NCBI GenBank assembly: GCA_002786025.1
Contig: NHNW01000089.1
Coordinates: forward strand, 1 to 64,000
Length of the DNA stretch: 64,000 bases
Direction: 5' to 3'
Source: Zasmidium citrigriseum
Lineage: Eukaryota; Ascomycota; Dothideomycetes; Mycosphaerellales; Mycosphaerellaceae
This document shows positions 1 to 9,478 of this stretch, piece after piece. A program made the translations under genes and the position numbers. Within the stretch, counting starts at the first letter, position 1. Each line of letters starts with the position of its first letter. The notes under the pieces are model-generated. The model searched no databases. It had not been told where the DNA came from and was given only the letters and a program-made list of their open reading frames with translations.

Positions 1-1182
1 GGCATAGACGCCTTTAGAGTCTAATTGTGCTAGAGACACTATATTAGTTGTGAATTTAGGCACAAATAGGCAACGCTCTAGTACAACGACCTTATTAGTA
101 TCGTTAAACCGGATTTTAACGTTCCCGACTCCGTAGGACACTATAGTCCCGGCATTTGCCCACCTTATAGTTGTGGGACTATTAACAAACGAGTTGTTCA
201 TAAAGTACTCTCGCTTGTTAACTATATGCCGCGTTGCACCCGAATCTAGGACAAATTCAGGCTTAAAAGTAGACGTGGACGCGGGGCAAAGATCAAACGT
301 ATTAACATTAAGAACGTCGACTACAGAATCGCTATCTCTGTCCATGTCTAGATCTCTATCGTCCCGCGGTACAACCGTACTAGCCGTATAAAGAGCATTC
401 TCGTTTTGCTCTCTTTCTTTCTTATTCTTATTTTCTAGCCTAGTAGGCTTCTACTATTTAGGAGCCTTATCGGGAAACTTATTAAAACAGTTTGCTTCCC
501 TATGTCCTTCTTTATCGCAGTAGGTACAATGCGGCTTAGGACCCTTATCCCCTAGACGTTTAGGCTTATTGTTGTTCTTAGGAAGCCGTTCTCGAATCCA
601 TAGAGCTAGATTTTGCTCCTTAGATTCGTGTCTTCTAGATTCGTCTAGGAGGTTCGAAAAGAGGCTTTTAATCGAGTATGCGTCTTTGTTTACGCGGTAC
701 GCTTGCGAGATAGTCGTAACAAAGCCGTCGTATTCCTCCGTTAGGTTGTTTAGGGTCTAGGCGATTATGACTTGCTTAGGGATCTCTATTCCCTTCGCCT
801 TAAGCTGGTCGTAGAGCCGACAGATCGTATTAAGATACGACTCTATTTTGCCGCTACTAGATTTAAGCGTTATTTAAAATAGCTCCTTATAAGTTAGGAA
901 CTCGGAAGCAAAGCCTCTAGACGAGTAAAGAGATCTAAGAGTCTCCCACGCGTCTTTAGCGTTAGTAACGCCTTAAATTTAAAGTAGAGGCCCGTCTTCT
1001 AAGGCTAGACAGATAGCCGCGAGAGCGCGTTTGTTTACGGTCTTATCGGCGCCGCCGTTCTCCTCTAGAGCGGTATATAGGCTCTTCTCGATAAGATAGG
1101 ACTCTATTCTTAGAGCCTAGATCTCGTAGTTCTCTTGTCCCTTTAGGCGCGAGAACGAGAAGGTCTTGTCGGTTAAAGACAT
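1..1182 (-). mobile_element. Ty1/copia retrotransposon relic, gag to protease
   Basis: On the minus strand a Gag-like frame begins at an ATG at 1180-1182. It runs through a copia-type UBN2/gag region to a CCHC zinc knuckle (C-x2-C-x4-H-x4-C) at 487-528 and then an aspartic protease motif DSGAT at 232-246. The remaining pol (integrase, reverse transcriptase) would lie beyond the left window edge. The frame is broken by many TAG/TAA codons at places where family members carry Trp or Gln. That is the outcome expected from C-to-T changes on either strand, so the copy is dead. CpA/TpG depletion is visible but incomplete, unlike the element at 42.5-49.2 kb. Confidence 0.85.
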
Positions 1183-1758
1183 CGCGTTATTTAAAGCAGA
1201 AGGATAGGCATAATAATAGGCTTACTTAATCGGTCTCCACCCTCTTTTAGCCTCTCTCGGTCCTAACCTATTAGTATATCGCTTCGTTAGTAGGTCCCGC
1301 TAATAGGTTTTACACTACTAAGAAACCGTCTAGTTCCTAGTTCCCTAGGGACGGCGCGATAGGGACTATATAGGCCACGGGCCTTCTACTTCGAAGAAAG
1401 CTGTTTGTTAGTAGATCCGACTTCTACCCCTTCTAGCGCACGCTAGAACCGTCGCCGTAGCACAAACGATAGCTAAATCGAAAGCTCTCGTAGAGACGAG
1501 TAAAACAAGCCGTATATAAAGTCGTCGCGACTAGTATTCGTCGCGCAATCGTCGTTTAAAGGTGTTGTGTTCGAAGTCGTAGCGGATTCGAAATTGCGAC
1601 CGTAGGAATTTAAAGGAAGGTTTGCCGAACGTTGGATTGTCGTAGTCGTAAGGCGCGGGGTGTTCGATTCCTACTCGTAGAATTCGATTTTCGGTGTTGT
1701 TAATCGATAGCCGGGTGTCTAGGCTAGAGCACCCGGGCTTATAACCTATTAAACCTAT

Positions 1759-1926
1759 AGCGGAAGTAGTAGAGGGTCGTATAGAGTAGAAGAGAAGTGC
1801 TTAGATTCCTTCTAACTAGCGAGACTATTCACACCCTTATATATACGATGATATCGCATCTAGAACGTTCGCATTACTAATATATACGTCTTATAGAATC
1901 TTATAGAATACAGCCGACACATTGAT
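1759..1926 (+). repeat. Direct repeat copy A (about 168 bp)
   Basis: The stretch starts AGCGGAAGTAGTAG and ends ATTGATTA. It matches 2437-2605 in the same orientation with only scattered substitutions, mostly transitions. This may be a solo or partial LTR shared by two insertions. Confidence 0.85.
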
Positions 1927-2101
1927 TAGGAATTGATTAGCAATTGATTAGAAATCAACTGCAATGAATTCCGGTAGCTGCTAGAAGGTTCCACGCCAAG
2001 CATCCCAATCGGGTATAGCCCCTTCCCGATTAGGTCTAGCCTACGCGGGGACGAATCATCCAGAAGGTACTAGATGATTACGTAAGCCGTCACGTGACTT
2101 C

Positions 2102-2146
2102 CCAACGCCCATAGCCTTGCTTACTAAGCAAGGCTATGGGCGTTGG
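2102..2146. repeat. Perfect 22-bp inverted repeat with 1-nt spacer
   Basis: CCAACGCCCATAGCCTTGCT at 2102 onward is followed by its exact reverse complement after one base (arms 2102-2123 and 2125-2146). The arm carries the GGGCGTTGG core that is also the unit of the nearby minisatellite. Two element termini meeting head to head, or a foldback element, would look like this. Confidence 0.9.
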
Positions 2147-2205
2147 ATCCTATATAGGCGTTGGATCGCTATAGGCGTTAGATCCCTATAGCCTTCTAAC
2201 ATATA
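2138..2205 (+). repeat. Degenerate GGCGTTGGATC repeats next to hairpin
   Basis: Three spaced copies of (TA)GGCGTTRGATC follow the hairpin and lead into CTATAGCCTTCTAACA. The same terminal string follows the longer array at 2605-2690, so the two blocks share both unit and right flank. Confidence 0.7.
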
Positions 2206-2436
2206 GGCGTAGGTGTTACTTAAGATACTTTTGCTATTATAATGTTAATAAGATAGCCTCGCTCGCTTTAATAGTAACACTAAATTTACTATTCGTTACT
2301 TTAACGGTTTCCGTATTAGACTTCCCTTATATAGGCATTCCTCTACTCGCGTAAGTCTAGCTAGCCCCTTTCTAGGTAATCTTGCTAGCGTCTTAGACAT
2401 CCGAGTAAAGGGCATTTAGCTTCTTATTAAAAGCGT

Positions 2437-2605
2437 AGCGGAAGTAGGAGGGTCGTATAGAGTAGTAGAGAAGTGCTTAGATTCCTTCTATCTAGCGAGA
2501 CTATTTACACCCTTATATATACGACGATATTGCATCTAGAACGTTCGTATTACTAATGCGTACGTCTAATAGAATCTTATAGAATACAGTCGATATATTG
2601 ATTAT
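2437..2605 (+). repeat. Direct repeat copy B (about 168 bp)
   Basis: Second copy of the repeat at 1759-1926. Its right end runs straight into the minisatellite at 2605, whereas copy A continues into different sequence. The two copies therefore sit in different contexts and are not a simple tandem duplication. Confidence 0.85.
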
Positions 2606-2680
2606 GGGCGTTGGATCCCGTATAGGCGTTAGATCCCGTATAGGCGTTAGATCCCGTATGGGCGTTGGATCCCTATAGCC
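2605..2680 (+). repeat. 18-bp minisatellite, about four units
   Basis: Unit GGCGTTRGATCCCGTATA repeats nearly perfectly about four times and ends in GGATCCCTATAGCCTTCTAACA. It lies between direct repeat copy B and the truncated GH79 gene. Confidence 0.85.
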
Positions 2681-2836
2681 TTCTAACACTTCTCGACTCT
2701 AACATCCCGGGCGTAAGTACTTCCTACTGTGAGTGTTACTTTCGTAGACGGCCGAGCTACTATATTCGTAGAGGGCTAGTCGCGGAAGTTGATCAACGCA
2801 CCACGGACAGCTGTTACCGTAGTAGCCGAGAGCTTG

Positions 2837-3526
2837 CTATATCGCCTTGTCTGCGGATTGGGTTCCCTTCAAAGCCCTGTCCCGAATAGCAGCCGAGTAC
2901 GCGTTCCAGTCTTTGATATAATCCGGCACGAGGTAGTTCGCCGGACGAGCGCCTTCGTAGCTGTAGAAGTTGATCTCGTTGCCAATCTCGATGGCTTCTA
3001 AGTCTGGGCCAATATGTTTCAGAGCTTTCTTGAGTCCCGCAATTGAATTGTCCAGCATGCCATTGGTGTTGTTTGCCATGTGCGCCGTGTGAGTCCACTG
3101 GACGTTAGGGAAATTCTCGAACCCCTCCAACCATGAGGGGCCGAATGTTATCCCACGAGGCACCCGCAGCTGGCCTGGCGTGTATTCTGGCGGGAACTGC
3201 AATGGCATGGTCTGGTTTGGCTTATAGATGGCGTAGTCACCGGATGTGCCTCCAACTCGGACATGTACTGGAGCGCCAGTCCTGTTTGCAATGGTCTCGA
3301 TCAAGTTGCGGGAGAAAGTGTTTGGCGAGGACAAATTGCCTGCGTAGTTCGGGAAGGAATGCATAGAGATGGCAAAGCCCATGAAGCCATGATCTATGAT
3401 CTCGGAGGCTGCGCTCGGTGTTGTGAAGGGTATCGTGATGGCTAGCGTGTCTCTCGTCCCGTGGTGATGTTTGGACGCCGTCGCAGCCGCCAAACAGGCC
3501 AAGAGGACGTACAGCCGACACACCAT
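2837..3526 (-). pseudogene. GH79-type glycosidase, N-terminal fragment (truncated)
   Basis: The 229-codon frame begins with a signal peptide (Met at 3526, hydrophobic VLLACLAAATA). It continues with the N-terminal half of a fungal glycoside hydrolase family 79 protein (beta-glucuronidase-like, secreted, acting on arabinogalactan or similar glycans). Visible family features are HVRVGGTSGDYA and IEIGNEINFYS, where Glu of GNE is the expected acid/base residue. Family members run to about 480-550 residues with a second catalytic Glu in the missing half. The frame stops at TAG a few codons after RDRALKGTQSADKAI, close to the border with the repeat tract, so the 3' half is gone. A functional short protein is unlikely. 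Confidence 0.8.
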
Positions 3527-4477
3527 GTTTGTCTGGAAGGTGGAGAGGATGCCATCATGAGCAGAAACGTGCCAGAATATGGTATTTGGTCTTGGTGAAA
3601 CAACAAGAGGTCCAAATCGAGATGGGTGGCGGCTCGGGATCTTTCAGGGGAAGGGAGCGGCTCGGAAGGAATGGTTGGCTCGGATGCTGTCTCTCGACGG
3701 AGAGTGGCGTCTTGTGCCCGTTGGCAACAGTTTCACAATGAATTGAGAACCAGCCAGCCGATGTGGTACAGCTGAAACCCGCTCAGGTGCTGTTGCTCGT
3801 CAGCAGTGCATTTGCCCTGTCATCTGGATCTTGTTGAAGACGCAGCGAAGCAAAGCCAGCCAAAGAACTCACGAAGCGACTCGCTATGCAGACACCGATG
3901 GCCGTCGAAGATAAAAATCCAATTCATGCGCTGGAGAAACGACACACACGTCAGGCACGCAACGGCCCAGACAGCCTGTGGAGTCGCTCTTTCTCTCGAT
4001 GCGAAGCGAAGGGCTTTCCCAAGTGCATCGCTGCTTCCCGCCGCACCACATTTCTTTAGGACTGGGAACTCCCACCGGATAGCATTATGCAGATATAAGA
4101 TCTTCCGCATTGGTGGTGACGGCGGCGCGCTTGGATTCCTGGCAATGGATAGTGACCGTGCCAGCTTCAGAGGCAATGCCAACTTCAGAGGCAAGCGTCA
4201 TGTCCTACGGTGGCTGCGACGGGCGAGGCCGGAACGAGCAAGCAGGGAAGCAGCATCTTGGACTGTGTAACTTGGCATTCACATGCATGAAGAAGCAGTT
4301 TAAGAGAAGAGACGCAATCTTTACCACGTCCGATTGCGCAGCTAACCGACAGCATCAATCACTATTCCAGCCCATCCTTAGAGATAAGTTGACATTGACC
4401 TTTGATAAATAAATAGGATACTGACGTCTGCCTTTCGTCTCACAGCAGACAGGTGCGATCACGACTGGTTCGTATTC
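3527..4477. other. Intergenic, no gene recognised
   Basis: This holds the former promoter side of the GH79 fragment and the 3' side of the tautomerase. Open frames on both strands at 3806-4270 overlap each other and show no family signature. Confidence 0.5.
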
Positions 4478-5009
4478 CTACATCTTCGACATCCTCGCCC
4501 TCACCTCCTCCATCTGCTCAGGAGGCACTGGCCGATTCTCATACACCCACACCTTCTCGTCCTCACTCTTCCACTACTTTCGTCAGCTCGAACCTGAATT
4601 ACATGGCCAAAACCCTCACCTCTGGAGGAGCGAGACCATTGATCTTCCACAGCTGCCTCTCGGTCTCGTCGATGTGGTATTCCCAATCGTATCCCTTGTC
4701 TTGAATGTATGGTTTGATGAGACCATCAATATGATCCGTGACGGATTGATATACTTTCTTGTCTTTCGGAAGATTGATATGGATATGCGCGATGGCAATG
4801 CGGACGAAGGGTCTTCCACGAGATGAGGCTGGCTCGCCCCCGACATAGTGAGACGAATGCGGGACTTGGATGAAATTGACGACCACGTAGAACTTCGGCA
4901 TGGCCACTCCCTCGCGAGTGTAGTGTGAGGTTATAGCCTTGGCTAACGCTTGCTTGTGGCCGTCATCTTGGAAGGCGTCAGGGGTGTAGTAAATCTGCCA
5001 GTGAGGCAT
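4478..5009 (-). CDS. cis-CaaD-like tautomerase family protein
   Basis: Two exons (5009-4620 and 4561-4478, intron 58 bp, GTGAGG...GAG) give 157 residues. I chose the Met followed by Pro (MPHWQIYYTPDAF) because tautomerase-superfamily enzymes use Pro-1, freed by Met removal, as the catalytic base or acid. An upstream in-frame Met at 5066 would bury it. The mature protein continues with FYVVVNFIQV and FVRIAIAHIHI strands. The spliced end restores KVWVYENRPVPPEQ, the usual C-terminus of this fungal family (Tautomerase_3). The unspliced frame would end prematurely in VRVLAM. Substrate is unknown; relatives dehalogenate or hydrate unsaturated small acids. It is divergent with the SDR gene, 263 bp between starts. 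Confidence 0.8.
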
Positions 5010-5272
5010 GGTTCGTGGAATGTCAATGAACAGGGGAAGAGGCAAGTGCAGCCTGGCTTTTGACAAGGCATGGCTTGTTCATTAATACCGCTCAGCGCCA
5101 TCATCATTGTACGACACTGTTCGATGACCCGAGCTCACCTCCAGATTACCACGATCAGTAATCTACGGATCTGCAGCTGGGTTGGAGGCTAAGCCAAAGC
5201 TACTTCACGCATAGCCGCGGCTCTCGACAAATAGCAATTTGAGGTATCGACAACATCCACTTTCTCGAACGT
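5010..5272. promoter_or_regulatory. Shared intergenic promoter region, tautomerase / SDR
   Basis: Only 263 bp separate the two divergent start codons, so the two genes probably share control sequences. I see no convincing TATA box or recognisable binding site. Confidence 0.4.
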
Positions 5273-6449
5273 ATGCTAACAGCCATGTCTGCTCAAGAAG
5301 TGGTATTCATCACCGGCGCTACGGGCTTCATCGGGTAAGATCTGACATTCGGCCACCACAAGCAGCACTCACACGTACAGATCGCACGTCGTCAACTACA
5401 CACTCCAGGCCGGATATCGCGTTCGTCTGAGCATACGACGGAAAGAACAGGAGCAAGACATCCGACGATGGCTTCACGAGCGGCAGGAGAAAGTCGAGTT
5501 CTGGCATATTCCCGACCTAACGAAGCCCGGTGCGTTCGAAAAAGTTCTTGATGGAGTCGACTACATCTTCCACTTAGCCAGTCCACTACCCGGTAAAGGG
5601 AACGACGTAAAGAAGGACTATGTGGATCCAGCCGTCACTGGCACGACGTCGATCTTGGAGGAGGCGAAGAGACAGCAGCGGATCAAGTTCGTAATTGTTG
5701 TGTCGTCAATACTGGCTTTGATACCGATGGGAGGTATTCGCAAGCCGCCTGTGACTCCAAGAGGTTGACACCGTCAATGCTAATTGCCTCGATCGTACGC
5801 TGAGAATTTTGCAGCAAACAGCGGAGAGCGGCTCAAAGTCGACATTACGAGAAAGTTCCCGGAAGGCTTTGCCGGCCATGGAATGAAGTATGGGGCCTCC
5901 AAGATCCTCGCCCAGCAGGCAACGAGGGACTTTGTGGCGAGAGAGAAGCCGCGGTTCAAGCTCGTAACGTAAGCCATTACTTGATATCTTTTGGGGCTGA
6001 ACTTACACAGGCTTGCCAGATTCCACCCGACGTTTGTCATAGGCGACGGCTTGATCCAGCGAACGTTCAAAGAGATCGACGGAATGAACGCCCAACTTTG
6101 GCAATCTCTTGCTTCCGAAGAGCCACAGATCCCAAGTGCATTCGTCCACGTTCGAGATGTCGCTCAAGCACACATCGCAGCACTCCAGAACTACAAAAAT
6201 CTCAAGACCGGCACCGAATACATTTTGTCAACGCAGCCTTTCGCATGGGATAAGGTAGCCAAGGTGGTCTTGTCGGAGTATCCTCAAGTAGATGTGAAGC
6301 TGAAGAAGGGCCCATGGCCGCAGGATGACTGGCGCGTGGATACAAGCCCAGCAGATCGAGACCTGAAGATCAGATGGCGCAGTGGTGAGGAGATGGTCCG
6401 CGATGTGCTGAACCAACAGCTTGCGTTGAAGCAGAAGGCGAATCTGTAG
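5273..6449 (+). CDS. NAD(P)-dependent SDR reductase (extended, DFR/GRE2-like)
   Basis: This is an extended short-chain dehydrogenase: Rossmann motif TGATGFIGSH near the N-terminus, FHLASPLP in the middle, and catalytic Tyr-x3-Lys in YGASK. Exons from the ATG at 5285 are 5285-5334, 5381-5733 (or to 5763), 5815-5968 and 6020-6449, giving 328 residues with the shorter exon 2. An in-frame ATG at 5273 adds four residues. The second intron donor is uncertain: GTATTC at 5734 and GTTGAC at 5764 both keep frame to the acceptor at 5814, and neither is a strong donor. The first (GTAAGA) and third (GTAAGC) introns are clear. It likely reduces a small ketone or aldehyde in the cytosol. Pairing with the tautomerase suggests a common substrate or response, which is inference. 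Confidence 0.8.
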
Positions 6450-6537
6450 ACACTCAATTTTGAAATGCGAGGCTTTTCATTGCTACTCTGTCGGTATAGC
6501 TATCCTTCAGATCGTCAGTAGGGATGCAAGGCTTGGA

Positions 6538-8789
6538 TCACACTCTGAATGTGTTGATCTTTGGCTGTACGTAATCATAGGCACCTACGGGTTGTCAGCA
6601 TTCATCAACTCCCGAGAGCGAATTTGCGTATTACCCTGACGGAACGTATCTTGAGTAATCTTGTTGCCCAATGTCATGAGATTGAGGAGCGATGGCGTCG
6701 AATTCGTCCAGCGTGGCCATTCGATGACCGGCCCAGCCAGGTTGGCGGAGTTTGGATTCAGATCATAAATCATGTTGATGTAGTAAGTGTGGCTGCAGGA
6801 AAAGTTAGCAGTCGTCTCAAAAGTCATGCAGATAGGCTCTACGAACAATGATCTGCTCTGAATGGTCGTGTTCGACGGCGTGAAGAAAGAGGCAATCACA
6901 TCCGTTGCGTGGAACGTGCCAAGGATGGGGGTTCCATAGAAGAAGGTCGAGAGGTAGCTCCATGCAGGGACGCCCTAAAAAGTCGTTAGTATCTGGCGAG
7001 CGTATGGATGTGATAAGAGGCTTACATCGTTGGTAATGTAGTTCAGGTACGAACGCCTGGTCAGCGTGAACGTAATGTCACCTAAAATGTTAGCACATGT
7101 CAAAACTCTGGCTTCCCAAATACTAACCCAGAATGGCAGCCAACCTCTTGAACTGCGGATAGATGTTGTTCAAGGCACCAGTGCGGAACGGACTTCCAGC
7201 CGGCTGGCCAGCCGGTACCATGTTTGAGTATTGCGCGGCAAGACCACGAGCATTCTCCACAGCGTTCGGGTCAGACGGGAAGTAAGAGGCAATGTAGTTG
7301 ACAAGGTCGTCGTTCGTGGTGATGTTGGCCTGAACGAGTGAGAAGAGCGTGCCTGGTGAATTGTTAGCTTTGCATGATAAATTTCCTCTCCATGTCATAC
7401 CCTCGTCCTCCTGGTCTCCGATGATGACAGGGACCTTTGCGTAACGACCAGCTTGAAGGGGTACCTCTGGGCTCTCTGAGAAGAAGTTGTCGCTGGGGTC
7501 TGGTCGCGGCAGATAGGACAGATCCAAAGATCGGTAGCTGAAGATCCCTGGCACTGAACTGACCGCACGCAGGAAGGTGGCATAGTCCAGGCCACGAAGA
7601 CAGCTGAGAGTATCGGCGGTACCAGCACAAGGGCTGCTCGCAACCACCTTGTCGTAGATAGCTTGGGGCTTGGGGCTGGAGACATCTGTTGCGGGAATGA
7701 CGGAGCCAGAGTTCATGATCGCAGCACGGAACATCTATACCAATCAGTACTCCTGGACAGTAACGTGAGGTCAGTGACGTACGGGCTTGCCGTTGTATGT
7801 GTTGTCTCCGCCTGGAACAGTCGTCAGTATGTGAAAAGTGTCTACTTCCCTCGATAAACTCACCATTGATGACTGTGTGGTCGAAGACTGAGATCGATCC
7901 GGCACCTGAAGAGTCAGTACACGAACAGGCATAGTGTCTTATCATTGCACTCACTTTCACCCCAGATTGTGACCTTTGACGGGTCGCCACCGAAAGCAGC
8001 AATATTCTCCTGCACCCACTGCAGGCCCTTTCGCTGGTCCCGAAGGCCAAGGTTGGTTGCACTCTCAGAAGCTAACTCCTTTCCGGCGAGAAAGCCGAAG
8101 CCATTGACACTGAGACAGAGTCAGCGTGGTCAAATCTCAGGGAAGAGAAAGAATTTACCGATAGTTCACAGCCACATAGACCACCTTCTTGTTTAGATTG
8201 ACGCTCGACTTGATGAAGTTGGAGCCATCGTACATCGCCGACCTGAATTCAGCATCAGCGATATCCTAACCATCAAGGCCTATGTCCCTTACCATCCAGC
8301 TTCGAATCCGCCTCCATAGATCCAGAAGACGACAGGAAGCCTGTCACTCGCAGTAGTACCGGCCGGACGCTGCACCGTAATAGTCAAGCAGTCCTCGTTC
8401 TGGTTAATGGCCTTCTGTGCGATCGGGCTCTGGACCAACTCCCCAATGATGTCGCTGACTACATCAGCCGGGAGATTACTCAAATCGAGTTCATCGACCT
8501 GGAAAGCGAACTGCGGACATGCCGCAGCAGATTTTGATGCATCAAAGCTCCCTCCCGAAAATCCTTGGGTCAAGGTCTGAGGTGCTCGAAGACGAAGGTT
8601 TCCAACAGGCGGCTGTGCGAAAGGAATGCCCGAGAATGAGTCGATGCCACCGGAGCTGGTTCCAATCACTGTCCCGTTCTTGATAGATGCTGTGGGCGCT
8701 GACTGTCTGATGTGGATCTCTTGGACTTCCGTGGGAGCGGCCAGAACCGTGCTGGCCAAACCAGCAAGCAAAATAGCGTGTCCGAACAT
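6538..8789 (-). CDS. Secreted type-B carboxylesterase/lipase
   Basis: This alpha/beta-hydrolase spans roughly ten exons. It starts at Met 8789 with a signal peptide ([19 protein letters not shown]). Family landmarks in order: [20 protein letters not shown], oxyanion-hole GGGFEAGW, the nucleophile elbow GESAGSIS, and AAIMNSGS. The nucleophile Ser codon is split by the intron near 7955 (GAA A|GT). Further introns are visible near 8250-8294, 8110-8160, 7830-7870, 7740-7790, 7353-7400, 7080-7128, 6975-7024 and 6590-6640. The last exon restores [14 protein letters not shown] and a stop at 6538-6540. Unspliced frames carry intron-encoded tails and should be ignored. It likely hydrolyses carboxyl esters outside the cell; the substrate cannot be told. 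Confidence 0.85.
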
Positions 8790-9478
8790 GTTGACTTGCC
8801 TCGACCTTACGATTCGACTTGCAAACAGGGCCCCATCCTCGTCTATATACTTACCTTGAGGCCTCACTACTATGCATGGCCTACGCACTGGCGTTCAGGG
8901 CCGAGCCTTAAGCTCCGCCACATCCTATAGCGTCGGCCATCTAACAAGTCGGAGGAAGGTGTCATGTTCTTCTCCGCAAGTAGATCGGTTCGGTGGCTGC
9001 AGCGAAGCGGTTAGCGTATTCTCCGTTCCCGGCCCAGTCGGTAGGGCCCGACTGAATGTCAGTCTTCGGGTCTGCAAGAACTTTGACCTGTGTTCAGAAG
9101 AAGCAGCGAGAGCCCAGTAGGCAGGTTTCTTGCAGCAATTCGGACGCCTTGTCCACGGCTCTGGAGGTCGTTGTCTGATTTTGAATGGCCGTAATCAATG
9201 CCTTGAGGACACCACAATTGAAGGAGACCTCGTATTACTCTTCAATATACGAAGCGAAAGCCCAGTGGGTGGGGTTTAAAGATTTGATCGGCCTGGTACG
9301 CCTGGCGTTCGGCTGGGCGATCTGCGAACGGCAAATCCTCCGGTCCGAAACGACGGGCATGTGATTGAGATGCCGAGGTCTGAGTGAGAGTATATTGGCG
9401 ACGACATGTACGAGCAGCAGATCCACGGATGAGTTCAATTCCAGTGAATCAGCACACACTGATGCAGGTTGTAATATA
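8790..9478. other. Intergenic between carboxylesterase and P450
   Basis: Apart from the TATA-like site I see no feature. Both neighbours are on the minus strand, so this is promoter of the one and 3' side of the other. Confidence 0.5.
8844..8849 (-). promoter_or_regulatory. Possible TATA box of the carboxylesterase
   Basis: TATATA lies about 55 nt upstream of the ATG at 8789. Position and sequence fit a TATA element, but this is a short match in an unsurveyed promoter. Confidence 0.35.

Larger units (their letters stand above)
1183..2796. other. Gene-free repeat tract (LTR-like and nested repeats)
   Basis: No intact coding frame is visible. The tract follows the Gag start of the copia relic, so part of it should be that element's 5' LTR and leader, but I could not fix LTR ends. 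It contains a 168-bp direct repeat pair, a perfect hairpin and an 18-bp minisatellite, listed separately. Base composition is TA-rich with many TAG and CTA triplets, as in the flanking relic. Confidence 0.6.

Noticed and set aside
1640..1700. tRNA-like T-loop string (GGTGTTCGATTCC)
   Set aside because: No acceptor stem, D arm or anticodon arm can be folded around it; it lies in decayed repeat sequence.
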